Counted from the first letter of the stretch, positions 48,490 through 57,429 are shown. The stretch is DNA of 64,000 nucleotides from Hyphomonas beringensis (GCF_000682755.1 NZ_AWFF01000026.1:46105-110104); one strand, 5' to 3'. Translations and numbers: made by a program. Notes: generated by a model from the sequence alone, not told the origin.

Positions 48490-49385
48490 GCGATTTTGCC
48501 AGCCGTCTGATTCAGGGCACGCGGTCTCTCGGTCCGCTCTGTGTCGGCATCGATCCGCACCCCGGCCGCATTCCAGATCTTTTCGGTGGCGACACGCCAG
48601 AGGGGCTGGCCGCCTGGGGCGAAGCGATTGTGGCGTCGGCTGCGGGCCGCGTCGCCGTGGTGAAGCCGCAAGTTGGCCTGTTTGAGCGTCACGGCCCGGA
48701 CGGCATGCGCGCTTTGCAGCGGGTTTGCGACGCTTCTCAGGAGGCTGGCTTGCTGGTCATCGCGGATGCCAAGCGTGGAGACATCGGCACCACCGCCAAG
48801 GGCTATGCAGCGGCCTATCTTTCTCGGAACGCACCGTTCCGTTCTGATGCGGTCACCGTGAACCCCTATATGGGGCTCGATACGCTGGAGCCTTTTCTCG
48901 ACTTGGCCGAAGAGACAGGGAAGGGCGTTGTCGTGCTGGCGCGCACGTCGAATCCCGGCTCTGCGGACTTTCAGGCTAGGGATCTGGAAGGCGCGCCGCT
49001 CTATGCCCGCGTTGTAGAGGCGCTCGCCCCGGCGATTGACCGGCTGAAGGGCGCGGAAGGCTGGTCCAGCCTGATGCTGGTGGCAGGCGCGACCGGGCCG
49101 GACGAGGCGCGTCATCTGCGCAGCCTCGCGCCGCAGGCCCTGTTCCTTGTGCCAGGCTATGGCGCGCAGGGCGGCGGCGCATCCGACGCGCTGGCAGGCT
49201 TTACCCGCATCGGCAATCGCCTCGAAGGCGGCACGGTCAACGCGTCCCGTTCGGTCACTTTCCCGTCGGGCAGCGACACCGCGGCCACCAAGGCAGACTG
49301 GCGCCAGCTGATTGAAGCAGCGATTGATGACGCGCAGGCCGACCTCTCCCGCCATGCCGGCAATACGGCGGTCACCTCTGGCTGA
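48486..49385 (+). CDS. pyrF: Orotidine 5'-phosphate decarboxylase PyrF, long (type 2) form
   Basis: Final step of UMP synthesis. 299 residues, the long form also found in mycobacteria and Myxococcus. LCVGIDPHPGRIPDLF, VVKPQVGLFERHG, the catalytic IADAKRGDIGTTAKGYA (Asp94, Lys96, Asp99), DAVTVNPYMGLDTLEPFL and FLVPGYGAQGGGASDAL are conserved. ATG 48486 overlaps the protease stop by four bases, so its translation is coupled to an unrelated protease. Confidence 0.96.
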   Translation: MSDFASRLIQGTRSLGPLCVGIDPHPGRIPDLFGGDTPEGLAAWGEAIVASAAGRVAVVKPQVGLFERHGPDGMRALQRVCDASQEAGLLVIADAKRGDIGTTAKGYAAAYLSRNAPFRSDAVTVNPYMGLDTLEPFLDLAEETGKGVVVLARTSNPGSADFQARDLEGAPLYARVVEALAPAIDRLKGAEGWSSLMLVAGATGPDEARHLRSLAPQALFLVPGYGAQGGGASDALAGFTRIGNRLEGGTVNASRSVTFPSGSDTAATKADWRQLIEAAIDDAQADLSRHAGNTAVTSG

Positions 49386-49486
49386 CCTAAAGACAGGTCT
49401 CGACAATCTGCGGCCATCCTCTAGCATCTTCTGTAAAGGCGGCATCAGACCGCCCTATATGAAAATCAACGGGGAGAGAAACGGCC

Positions 49487-51658
49487 ATGAGGACTTGGCA
49501 GTCTACCTTGATTGCGGGGGCATCGCTCGCAATCCTAGCCGCCTGCGGGCAGGCAAAAACCGAAACAAATCAAACACCAGAGGCACCAGCCGAGACGGAG
49601 GCCTTCGCGTCCGTCCACACGGCGCGCATCAAAGATGCCAGTGGCGGCGATGAGTGGCTGACCTATGGCGGCACATATGATGAGCAGCGCCATTCTACAC
49701 TGACCCAGGTCAGCAAGGAAACAGTCGGCGATCTCGGCGTGGCGTGGACATATGACCTCGCCACAAATCGCGGCGTGGAATCGACACCGATTGTCGTCGA
49801 TGGCGTCATGTATGTCACCTCCGCCTGGTCCATCGTCTACGCGCTGGACGCCCAGACGGGGGAAGAGCTATGGGTCTATGATCCTGAAGTGGACAAGTCT
49901 GTCGGCGTGAATGCCTGCTGCGATGTCGTGAACCGCGGGGTCGCCGTCTATGATGGCAAGATCTATGTCGGCGTCATCGATGGCCGTCTGGAAGCGCTGG
50001 ACGCCAAGACGGGTGAACGCGTCTGGAGCACGGTCACGGTCGACCAGTCCAAGCCTTACACCATCACCGGCGCGCCGCGCGTTGCGAATGGCAAGGTTCT
50101 GATCGGTAATGGCGGAGCGGAACTCGGCGTACGCGGTTATCTGTCCGCCTATGATGCCGAGACCGGCGACCAAGTCTGGCGGTTTTACACCGTCCCCAAT
50201 CCTGAAAAGCAGCCGGATGGCGAAGCGTCAGACTCTGCCTTTGAACAGGTCGGCAATGTCACCTGGGGCGATGATGGCGCATGGGTTACCGATGGGGGTG
50301 GCGGCACGGTCTGGGATTCCATTGTCTATGATGATGTGAATGATCAGATCATCTTCGGCGTCGGCAATGGCTCGCCCTGGAACCGCACCTATCGCGACCC
50401 GTCCGGCGGGGACAATCTGTTCCTGTCTTCCATTGTCGCGGTCGATGCCGCGACCGGCGAATACAAATGGCACTTCCAGACCACTCCGGGCGACAATTGG
50501 GACTATACCGCCACGCAGAGCATCATTCTGGCGGATCTTCCGGTTGGCGAAGACGGGGAGACCCGGCGCGTCGCCATGCAGGCCCCGAAGAATGGCTTTT
50601 TCTATGTGATTGATGCCGAGACGGGTGAGTTTATTTCCGGCGATGCCTATGTGCCCGTAAACTGGGCCACCGGCCTCGACGAGAATGGCCGGCCGGTCGA
50701 AATCGCAGACGCGCGTTATGGTGATACGCCCTATTTGCAGACGCCAGGCCCGCTGGGCGGCCATAACTGGCACCCGATGGCGTTCGATCCGGATCTGAAC
50801 CTTGCCTACATTCCGGCGCAGGAAATTCCGCAGGCCTATGCGCGCGATAGCCGCTTTGAGTCTGATCCTGTCGGCTGGAATACCGGCGCGGACTTCTCCG
50901 CGGGCGTGCCACCGATTGCACCGCCGGAAGTCGCCAAGATGCTGCGCGCCACCCTGAAAGGCCGGCTCATTGCGTGGGATCCGGTTGCGCGTGCTCCGCG
51001 TTGGACGGTTGAGCATGAGAATGCCTGGAATGGCGGCGTCCTCTCCACGGCTGGCGGCCTGGTCTTCCAGGGCAAGCTGACCGGGGAGTTTGCAGCCTAT
51101 GATGCGGCCACCGGTGACAAATTGTGGAGCCATGATCTGAAAGCAGGCGGCGCATCCGGGCCGGGCACATACATGATTGATGGCGAGCAATACGTCACCA
51201 TCACCACCGGCTGGGGCAGTGCCTTCGCGCTGGCAGCAGGCTTTGGGTATGACGAGGCTGTGCCGTCCACCGTCGGCAAGGTCGTCACCTTCAAGCTGGG
51301 TGGAACGGCCGAGATTGCCGATCCTGACTTCCCGATGATCGACAAGACGCCGAAAGGGGAGGCGTTCGGTGATGAAACCATGATTGCCGAGGGCTCGATC
51401 CATTACGCCCGCAATTGCGCGGTCTGCCATGGCCCTCTGGCGGTCAGCTCCGGTGTGCTGCCGGATCTGCGCTGGTCGGCGATTACCGGCAATCAGGATG
51501 CCTTCAAGGGCGTTGTCATTGACGGAACCCTGGCCGCCAATGGCATGGTCTCATTTGCAGACGAGTTGACCCCGGAAGAGGTTGAGACCGTCCGCGCCTA
51601 TATCCTGGCCCAGGCCTATGCCGCCCAACCGGCTGAGACGCAGCCCGCGGAAGAATAA
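49487..51658 (+). CDS. PQQ-dependent alcohol dehydrogenase with C-terminal cytochrome c domain (quinohemoprotein), lipoprotein
   Basis: 723 residues. The signal peptide ends in a lipobox (ILAAC, Cys20). Eight-bladed propeller with the vicinal disulfide Cys144-Cys145 (NACCDVVNRG), catalytic Asp339 in NWDYTATQS, and repeated W motifs. The residue two after the aspartate is Thr, not Asp, so this is a calcium-type rather than lanthanide-type enzyme. The C-terminal cytochrome c has CAVCH (644-648) with a likely Met axial ligand in NGMVSFADEL. It oxidises alcohols in the periplasm and passes electrons to the chain. No PQQ genes are in the window. Confidence 0.93.
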   Translation: MRTWQSTLIAGASLAILAACGQAKTETNQTPEAPAETEAFASVHTARIKDASGGDEWLTYGGTYDEQRHSTLTQVSKETVGDLGVAWTYDLATNRGVESTPIVVDGVMYVTSAWSIVYALDAQTGEELWVYDPEVDKSVGVNACCDVVNRGVAVYDGKIYVGVIDGRLEALDAKTGERVWSTVTVDQSKPYTITGAPRVANGKVLIGNGGAELGVRGYLSAYDAETGDQVWRFYTVPNPEKQPDGEASDSAFEQVGNVTWGDDGAWVTDGGGGTVWDSIVYDDVNDQIIFGVGNGSPWNRTYRDPSGGDNLFLSSIVAVDAATGEYKWHFQTTPGDNWDYTATQSIILADLPVGEDGETRRVAMQAPKNGFFYVIDAETGEFISGDAYVPVNWATGLDENGRPVEIADARYGDTPYLQTPGPLGGHNWHPMAFDPDLNLAYIPAQEIPQAYARDSRFESDPVGWNTGADFSAGVPPIAPPEVAKMLRATLKGRLIAWDPVARAPRWTVEHENAWNGGVLSTAGGLVFQGKLTGEFAAYDAATGDKLWSHDLKAGGASGPGTYMIDGEQYVTITTGWGSAFALAAGFGYDEAVPSTVGKVVTFKLGGTAEIADPDFPMIDKTPKGEAFGDETMIAEGSIHYARNCAVCHGPLAVSSGVLPDLRWSAITGNQDAFKGVVIDGTLAANGMVSFADELTPEEVETVRAYILAQAYAAQPAETQPAEE

Positions 51659-51711
51659 GGGCGTTTGACTTTGATGTGGCGCGGCTATCAAGGCCGCGCT
51701 ACACATGCCGG

Positions 51712-52251
51712 ATGCAGTTCCTGATCCTCATCCTGGGTATTCTGACCGCCATCGGGGCGTGGTCCTGGCGCATTCATATGGCGCGCCAGGGGGCCAGGAT
51801 GTCGATGGACGCCGCCCGAACAGTTGCCAATGCGCCGCGCCGCTTTGCCTTTCGCTACAAGGCCAGTCAGAACGGCATCAGCCTGATTAGTGACCCGAGA
51901 GAGGCCGCCGCCATCATGATGATGGAAGTGGCGCGGGCCCGCGGCGGGCCACTGACCGAGGCCCAGGCGCGCGTTCTGAATGAAGAGATCATGCAGCATT
52001 TCAACTTTACCCTGACTGAGGCTGAGGAGCTGTCTGCCCATGCTGCCTGGGTGACCAATACAGCGCCGGATCCTCGCCAGACCATGCGCAAGCTGAGCCA
52101 GCTGATCGTCAGTGCACCACAACTTGGCCCCAAGGAAGTGATTGATCTGGATGCCATGCTGGTTGCCGTATCAGAGGCGGAGGGTGTCCCAACGCGCGAG
52201 CAGCTGGCCATGCTGCAGGTGTTCAGAGATAGGGCAGGGCTGAAGACCTGA
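51712..52251 (+). CDS. Single-span membrane protein with TerB-like helical domain
   Basis: 179 residues. N-terminal transmembrane helix (MQFLILILGILTAIGAWSW), then a helical domain of the TerB type: AAAIMMMEVARARGGPLTEAQARVLNEEIMQHFNFTLTEAEELSAHAAWV, LDAMLVAVSEAEGVPTREQLAMLQVFRDRAGL. TerB-like domains occur in tellurite and stress proteins. The start at 51712 has no convincing ribosome site; GTG 51676 is the alternative. Function unknown. Confidence 0.78.
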   Translation: MQFLILILGILTAIGAWSWRIHMARQGARMSMDAARTVANAPRRFAFRYKASQNGISLISDPREAAAIMMMEVARARGGPLTEAQARVLNEEIMQHFNFTLTEAEELSAHAAWVTNTAPDPRQTMRKLSQLIVSAPQLGPKEVIDLDAMLVAVSEAEGVPTREQLAMLQVFRDRAGLKT

Positions 52252-52297
52252 GACTATTTCGTGTCGTGACGAGTTGCCACGGCGATCAAGGAATAAT

Positions 52298-53134
52298 ATG
52301 TCAGACGTGATGCCAAATCGTCTCCCAACCGAATATCGCGCCAAGGCCTTGAATGAGGCGTGGACAAATTTTTCCATTTTGCGCCATGGTCGTTTCGACG
52401 GGATACTGGTGACGTCCAAGAATTCCGGCACGCATTGGCTGAAATACATGCTGGCTGTCGCTCTGGCGGAAACGTATGGAATTCCGTGTCCGTACTATTT
52501 TTCGGAGAATGCGGTTCGACCTTACATTGGTTGGCCCAAGGATGATGTCACATATCCTGAGCTGCCGCGTCTGGCATTCAGTCATACAATTCCGCACCAT
52601 CTGGCAGACATGGGCTGGGCACGCAGCCTGGCCGGGTTGCCGCCTTATGTGCTGGCGGTGCGCCATCCCATGTCCATTCTGGCCAGCCATTACGCCAAAT
52701 GGGAATATGACATCCAGGTTGACTGGATCACCTATCTGAAGGGGGATCCCGGCGGATCAAAATATCGCTGCGACCTCTACTGGCTCGCCCGTTTTTGGAA
52801 CCGCTGGGGGGATGTTTATGCGCGGCATCCCGACTCGATCCTGCTGGTCCATTATGAGCAGACCCAGAAGAACCCACGCGCCATTCTTGAAGCTGTATCT
52901 TGCCAATGGGGCCTTGATCTTACCCCCGCCGCGATTGAGGCCGCTCTGGCTGCGGGCACAAAAGAGGCCATGGCAAAAAAGGTGGACCCTGAGGCAGAGC
53001 CCAATGTTCTGCAAAACCGGAAAACCCAATTGGCGGAGCTGTTCACGGGGGAGGCGATGGAGATCTATTCAGATCATGTCCAGACATTGTTCCGGCATGA
53101 TCTAGGGTATGATCTGCTCAGCTTTCCGTCTTGA
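52298..53134 (+). CDS. Sulfotransferase-family protein
   Basis: 278 residues. The PAPS 5'-phosphosulfate loop is VTSKNSGTHWLKYML (38-52), matching the YPKSGTTWL pattern, and the 3'-phosphate block is VRHPMSILASHYAKWEYD with Arg122 and Ser130. A histidine at LAFSHTIPHH is a candidate base. It would move sulfate from PAPS to an alcohol, phenol or amine acceptor, unknown here. ATG 52298 follows AAGGA at six bases. It overlaps the convergent GST by 17 bases. Confidence 0.85.
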   Translation: MSDVMPNRLPTEYRAKALNEAWTNFSILRHGRFDGILVTSKNSGTHWLKYMLAVALAETYGIPCPYYFSENAVRPYIGWPKDDVTYPELPRLAFSHTIPHHLADMGWARSLAGLPPYVLAVRHPMSILASHYAKWEYDIQVDWITYLKGDPGGSKYRCDLYWLARFWNRWGDVYARHPDSILLVHYEQTQKNPRAILEAVSCQWGLDLTPAAIEAALAAGTKEAMAKKVDPEAEPNVLQNRKTQLAELFTGEAMEIYSDHVQTLFRHDLGYDLLSFPS

Positions 53135-53798
53135 GATAACCGCTTGAGCGTCCGTCTGCTGTGTATTTGATCCACCAGGGTTCCGCTTCGGCCTGTTTTT
53201 CCAATGTCTTGAAATCCGGGTCGTCCAGAACGGCGTCAGAATAGTCTTTCGCCGCACCGGTCAGCTCCAGCCCATAAGTGCGAAAGCGTGTTACCACGGG
53301 CAGGTAAAACGCATCAGCCGCGCTCCATTTTCCGAACAGAAAGTCACCTCCGTCGCCATATTGCGCGCGAAGATTGCTGAACATGCTCTGTATGCGCGCA
53401 ATATCGGACTCCAACGCTTCGGTCATGTGCGGGGTTTCCTCACGGCCGCGAATGTCCATCGGGCACGCCTTGCGCAGGGCAGGGAAACCGGCATGCATCT
53501 CTCCGGCCACGGCGCGGCCAATCGCGCGCTTCGTGCTATCTTCCGGCCACACGTCGCCAGCCGGGGCCCATTCGGCAATCCACTCCGTGATCGCCAGGCT
53601 CTCCCACACGGTCACATCATCCCAGATCAGCAGGGGCACCTTCGCCGTCGGGCTGATCTCTTTCAGCTTTGCGGACGTGTCCGGGAAATCCAGCGGCACG
53701 ATCACTTCCTCAACGGGCAGGCCCACCTTGCGGGCAACCATCATGGGACGGATCGACCAGCTGGAATAGTTCAGATTGCCGAGGACCAGCTGTCTCAT
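53118..53798 (-). CDS. Glutathione S-transferase family protein
   Basis: 226 residues. Thioredoxin-like N-terminus LVLGNLNYSSWSIRPMMVARKVGLPVEEVIVPLDFPDTSAKL with the Ser-containing catalytic start, the cis-proline VPLLIWDD, and WESLAITEWIAE (Ser-Glu glutathione contact). The helical domain has GKWSAADAFYLPVVTRFRTY. ATG 53798 overlaps the stop of the YciI gene by four bases (ATGA), so the two are coupled. Substrate unknown. Confidence 0.9.
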   Translation of the reverse strand: MRQLVLGNLNYSSWSIRPMMVARKVGLPVEEVIVPLDFPDTSAKLKEISPTAKVPLLIWDDVTVWESLAITEWIAEWAPAGDVWPEDSTKRAIGRAVAGEMHAGFPALRKACPMDIRGREETPHMTEALESDIARIQSMFSNLRAQYGDGGDFLFGKWSAADAFYLPVVTRFRTYGLELTGAAKDYSDAVLDDPDFKTLEKQAEAEPWWIKYTADGRSSGYLKTES

Positions 53799-54091
53799 GC
53801 GGGCTTTCCAGCTCCGAGCACCCATTTCACTTCCGTGATTTGCACATCTGCAAACACGCCTGCTTTGGCATACGGGTCCTGTTGGCCCAGCTCTTTGGCC
53901 GCTGCCAGGTTTTCGGCTTCAATCAGGCAAAGCGATCCGATCATGCGGCCATCCTCTGACATCAGCGGGCCGGCCATGCGAACGCGGTCTCCCAGCGCGC
54001 CAGCCCACTCCAGATGGGCGGGGCGGTTGGCCGTGCGGCGCGCTTCGCCATGGGTTTCATCATCGCGGCAGTTGAAGCAGTAAAGGGGCAT
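53795..54091 (-). CDS. YciI-like protein
   Basis: 98 residues of the YCII/ferredoxin-like fold: MPLYCFNCRDDETHGEARRTANRPAHLEWAGALGDRVRMAGPLM, then GSLCLIEAENLAAAKELGQQDPYAKAGVFADVQITEVKWVLG. The paired His/Asp positions of the family are present. Members are small dimers of uncertain function, sometimes dehydrochlorinase-like. First gene of a two-gene operon with the GST. Confidence 0.9.
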   Translation of the reverse strand: MPLYCFNCRDDETHGEARRTANRPAHLEWAGALGDRVRMAGPLMSEDGRMIGSLCLIEAENLAAAKELGQQDPYAKAGVFADVQITEVKWVLGAGKPA

Positions 54092-54182
54092 CAGGTCATC
54101 GTCTCCATGGCTAAATCAGACCGAACGAAGCTATGGCACAAATGATCTATCCAATCCAATCTGCTGAACGGAAAAAATGGAC

Positions 54183-54197
54183 TGAATGAATCATTGA
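54183..54197. promoter_or_regulatory. TetR-type operator overlapping its own promoter
   Basis: TGAATGA-A-TCATTGA is an inverted repeat (6 of 7 pairs). It overlaps a -35 box TTGATC (54194-54199); TATGCT at 54216-54221 is a -10 box after a 16-base gap. The transcript would begin at or next to the tetR ATG (54228). Confidence 0.55.
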
Positions 54198-54227
54198 TCC
54201 TTCAGAAACTGAGAGTATGCTTGCGCA

Positions 54228-54842
54228 ATGAGTGACACAACAGATACCCGCCAGCAGATCGTCGAGGCGGCCATGCAGCGCATCGTGCACTATGGCTATG
54301 CCAAGACAACGATGTCCGAGATTGCCAAGGACTGTAATATGTCCGCCGGCAACATTTATCGTTTCTTCGCTTCCAAGCTCGACATCGCCGAGGCAATCGC
54401 CCGCAAGTTCAACGCCGACCTCTATCAATCCTATGCAGGTATTTGTCGTGAAAAGGCGAGCGCAGCTGACCGGCTGCGGCGCTTTTTCGAGTTTGGCCTG
54501 GCACGCACCTATGAGGCGCTGGAGGAAAAGGACAAGCTGATCGAACTGGCCCAGACGCTGGGCGATGAGCGGCCGCTCTTCATGAATGAGCAATACGCGC
54601 AGGAGCGGGTCTATCTGGTGCAGATCCTTGAAGAAGGCGTAGAGTCAGGCGAATTCCGCCCGATCGGGCATAAGGAAGAAACTGCGGAGATGATCCAGGC
54701 ATCCCTGATGAAATTCCGTTTTCCGCAGATGTTTTCCCATCTCACCCTGCCGAAACTGCAGCGGGAACTGGCCGGTGTCATGAATTTGCTGCTGGCGGGG
54801 CTGTCGACGGGCGCGACCGTGCCGGAGCGGCACATGAAATGA
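54228..54842 (+). CDS. TetR-family transcriptional regulator
   Basis: 204 residues. N-terminal HTH at about 8-55: DTRQQIVEAAMQRIVHYGYAKTTMSEIAKDCNMSAGNIYRFFASKLDIAEAIA. The rest is a helical ligand domain, unidentified. There is no Shine-Dalgarno before the ATG, and the promoter places the transcript start at the initiation codon, so it is probably leaderless. A 37-residue membrane peptide follows, with a promoter that carries the same TCATTGAT word, so it may be its target. Confidence 0.92.
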   Translation: MSDTTDTRQQIVEAAMQRIVHYGYAKTTMSEIAKDCNMSAGNIYRFFASKLDIAEAIARKFNADLYQSYAGICREKASAADRLRRFFEFGLARTYEALEEKDKLIELAQTLGDERPLFMNEQYAQERVYLVQILEEGVESGEFRPIGHKEETAEMIQASLMKFRFPQMFSHLTLPKLQRELAGVMNLLLAGLSTGATVPERHMK

Positions 54843-54846
54843 CGAC

Positions 54847-54882
54847 TGAATAAAATAGAAATCGTTCATTGATTTTTATTCA
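54847..54882. promoter_or_regulatory. AT-rich inverted repeat and promoter before the small membrane peptide
   Basis: TGAATAAAA (54847-54855) pairs perfectly with TTTTATTCA (54874-54882) across an 18-base centre that holds TTCATTGA. TTGATT (54869-54874) and TATATG (54892-54897) form a well-spaced -35/-10 pair (17 bases). It may act both as a weak terminator for tetR and as an operator. Confidence 0.5.
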
Positions 54883-54950
54883 GGTGCTTGCTATATGCTG
54901 GGCATGGACGGTGCTGTCTGCCGTTCACCTGCTTGAAAGTGACTTGAAAA

Positions 54951-55064
54951 ATGACCCTGTCTAAAACCGAAACCCGTCAGGCCCTGTTCTCGTTTGCCGC
55001 TGCCCTCCCCATGGCAATCGCCATGCTGGCAGCCGTCGTGGCGCTCGCAGAATACACGGTTTAA
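54951..55064 (+). CDS. 37-residue membrane peptide, likely TetR-controlled
   Basis: A polar start (MTLSKTETRQ) precedes one hydrophobic helix (ALFSFAAALPMAIAMLAAVVALA) and a TAA at 55062-55064. Ribosome-site support is weak (GAAAGTGAC upstream). A clear promoter (-10 at 54892-54897) lies about 47 bases before the ATG. No family recognised. It could be a stress or pump-associated small protein. Confidence 0.55.
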   Translation: MTLSKTETRQALFSFAAALPMAIAMLAAVVALAEYTV

Positions 55065-55080
55065 GCCCCGTGATGCCTTA

Positions 55081-56181
55081 TCAGGCCTTGGCGCCCCGAC
55101 GTCCCGTTCCATAGACGGGAGAGGTGTTCGCCGCCGCTTCATCCAGCGGCCAGCGCGGCCTCGCCCCGGCGCCAAGGTCCCCGGCCTCTCCTGAGATGAG
55201 GCCCGCTGCCAGTCTTTCCGCGCCCGCAAGCGCAATCATGGCGGCATTATCCGTACAATGTCTCAGCGGCGGCGCAATCAGCCGCGCCCCGGCCTCGGCG
55301 GCAACTGTTTCCAGGGCCGCGCGGATGGCCTTGTTGGCCGCGACGCCGCCCGCAACGACGAATCTTTTCTCCTGGCCTTTGCCCGGCTCAAACGCCTCCA
55401 GCGCGCGCGAAGCCTTCACCGCCAGCACATCCGTCACCGCCTTCTGAAAGCTCGCGCAGAGATCGCGCATGCGGTCTTCCGTTTGCGGCGCGTCTTCTGC
55501 AGCGCGCGCGACGGCGGTCTTCAGGCCGGCAAAGCTCATGTCCAGGCCGGGCCGGTTCAGCAGGGGGCGGGGCAGGTCAAATGCGTCGGCATTGCCCCCT
55601 TCGGCAAGGCGCTCCACCGCCGGACCGCCCGGAAAGCCGAGCCCCAGCGTCTTCGCGGTCTTGTCAAAGGCCTCGCCCACGGCATCATCAATCGTGGAGC
55701 CAAGTCGGCGATAGTCTCCCAGGCCGCGCACCTCCAGAAACTGGCAGTGCCCGCCGGAAACCAGCAGCAATAAATAAGGGAAGGGGCAGTCATTGCCGAG
55801 GCGGGGGCTCAGCGCATGCCCTTCCAGATGGTTCACCGCGACGAAGGGTTTGCCGGCCGCCTGCGCGATCGCCTTGCCGGTCATCATGCCGACCAGCACG
55901 CCGCCAATCAGGCCGGGGCCGGAGGTTGCCGCCACACCGTCCAGGTCCGCATAGGAAAGCCCGGCCTCATGCATCGCCGCCTTGACCGTCAGGTCCGCCA
56001 GTTCCGCATGCGCCCGCGCGGCAATCTCTGGCACCACGCCCAGATAGGGCGCATGTTCTTCCAGCTGCGTGCGGATCACATCGGAGACCAGCTCTGCCTG
56101 CCCATCCTGCAGGCGCAGAACGGCCGCCGCGGTTTCATCGCAGCTTGTCTCGATGCCCAATATGGTCAGCGCCTTGCTCAT
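55081..56181 (-). CDS. tsaD: tRNA N6-adenosine threonylcarbamoyltransferase TsaD
   Basis: Transfers threonylcarbamoyl to A37 of tRNAs reading ANN codons. 366 residues in the ASKHA fold. [15 protein letters not shown], the metal-binding VNHLEGH (His118, His122), [13 protein letters not shown], the phosphate loop region [26 protein letters not shown] and [12 protein letters not shown] are conserved. The frame runs back to 56421, but [11 protein letters not shown] at 56181 is the family start. Confidence 0.97.
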   Translation of the reverse strand: MSKALTILGIETSCDETAAAVLRLQDGQAELVSDVIRTQLEEHAPYLGVVPEIAARAHAELADLTVKAAMHEAGLSYADLDGVAATSGPGLIGGVLVGMMTGKAIAQAAGKPFVAVNHLEGHALSPRLGNDCPFPYLLLLVSGGHCQFLEVRGLGDYRRLGSTIDDAVGEAFDKTAKTLGLGFPGGPAVERLAEGGNADAFDLPRPLLNRPGLDMSFAGLKTAVARAAEDAPQTEDRMRDLCASFQKAVTDVLAVKASRALEAFEPGKGQEKRFVVAGGVAANKAIRAALETVAAEAGARLIAPPLRHCTDNAAMIALAGAERLAAGLISGEAGDLGAGARPRWPLDEAAANTSPVYGTGRRGAKA

Positions 56182-56327
56182 GCCGGGCATGTAAGCGCCC
56201 CGGCCCGGTTTGGAAAGCCTTCCCCGCAGGCGGCCTGACGCGGCCTGCACGCGAAAGATCGCGCCTTGATCTGCATTTTTTTGCGCAGAATGTGTAAGAA
56301 AGAGGCCGGGCAGGGGACTATCCGGAT

Positions 56328-56849
56328 ATGAAACACGCTCAGGATCAGGATACGCTCTATCGCGAAGCGGTGGATGCCTTCGGGCCGGCCATGCAGCGTC
56401 TGGCGCGGGCAACCGAGGCAAATGCCGAGCGCCAGAGAGACCTTGTTCAGGATATGCACGTTGCGATCTGGCGCAGTTTTGCGCAGTTCGATGGCCGGTG
56501 CAGCCTCAGCACATGGGTCTACCGCGTCACCCATAATGTCGCCGCCAGCCATGTGGACCGCGAAACGCGGCGTAACCGAGGGGCGGTCACGCTCGATGCC
56601 ATTGATCAGATGCCGGACGGGGGCAGCCTCTCGGCAGACCTTGAACAGGCCGACGCTCTGGAGCGCCTCATGGCCTGGATCCGGCGGCTAAAATCGCCAG
56701 ACCGCCAGATCATGACACTTTATCTTGAAGACCTCAGCGCCGCAGAGATTGCCGAGATTACCGGCCTGACGCCTGGCGCCATCGCCACCCGTATTTCGCG
56801 TCTCAAGACACACCTCACCAAGGATTTTCAGGAGGCAGACAATGCCTGA
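56328..56849 (+). CDS. ECF-type RNA polymerase sigma factor
   Basis: 173 residues: sigma-2 region ([47 protein letters not shown]) and sigma-4 region ([41 protein letters not shown]). ECF sigma factors are usually held by a membrane-bound partner encoded next door, and here the next gene is a membrane protein starting eight bases before the sigma stop. The signal is unknown. Confidence 0.93.
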   Translation: MKHAQDQDTLYREAVDAFGPAMQRLARATEANAERQRDLVQDMHVAIWRSFAQFDGRCSLSTWVYRVTHNVAASHVDRETRRNRGAVTLDAIDQMPDGGSLSADLEQADALERLMAWIRRLKSPDRQIMTLYLEDLSAAEIAEITGLTPGAIATRISRLKTHLTKDFQEADNA

Positions 56850-57429
56850 TCGCGACAGCCTGCAAAAACTCTGGGCCGCCCAGCCGGTGGAGCCCTTCAG
56901 CCTTTCTCCGGATGAGCTGCGCAATCGTGCGCGCAAATTCCAGTCCAGCCTTCGTATGCGCAACATGACGGAATACCTGGCCGCGCTTGTGGTTATCGGC
57001 ATTTTCGGCTGGATGGCGATCCTGATCCCCGTGCCTGTGGTGAAGCTGGGCGCAGTCCTCACCATCATCGGTGCACTCTATGTCAGTTGGAAGCTGCACA
57101 CCTATTCCGGGTCCGGCCTGGGGCAGGGGGGCGACGCGGCCGACAGCCTGATCCGCTATCACCGCAGGGAACTGGTGCGCCAGCGCGCCGCCCTTGCCAA
57201 TGTGTGGCGCTGGTATCTGCTGCCCTTCCTGCCCGGGGCCCTGTTGTTCGTGGCCGGTGTATCTTTTGCGCCGGATACGGGTCTGCCCTTCCTTCTGGCA
57301 CTTCCGGGCTTCCTGTTCAGTCTCGCCATTATGGGCGGCGTTGCCTATGGCATCATCTGGCTGAACAATCGCTCGGTCAGACAGCTGGATGCCGAAATCG
57401 CCGAACTGGATAAGGCCGCTGAGGGCTGA
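56842..57429 (+). CDS. Membrane partner of the ECF sigma factor
   Basis: 195 residues: a short cytoplasmic N-terminal domain ([29 protein letters not shown]), then about four transmembrane helices in two pairs (TEYLAALVVIGIFGWMAILIPVP; VVKLGAVLTIIGALYVSW; LLPFLPGALLFVAGVSF; FLLALPGFLFSLAIMGGVAYGIIW). No His-x3-Cys-x2-Cys anti-sigma zinc motif. The position and overlap point to an anti-sigma role (inference). Its final codons are duplicated at 58494-58529. Confidence 0.8.
   Translation: MPDRDSLQKLWAAQPVEPFSLSPDELRNRARKFQSSLRMRNMTEYLAALVVIGIFGWMAILIPVPVVKLGAVLTIIGALYVSWKLHTYSGSGLGQGGDAADSLIRYHRRELVRQRAALANVWRWYLLPFLPGALLFVAGVSFAPDTGLPFLLALPGFLFSLAIMGGVAYGIIWLNNRSVRQLDAEIAELDKAAEG

Noticed and set aside
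49487..51658. Lanthanide-dependent XoxF-type methanol dehydrogenase
   Set aside because: The second aspartate after the catalytic Asp339 is Thr, and a fused cytochrome c is present.
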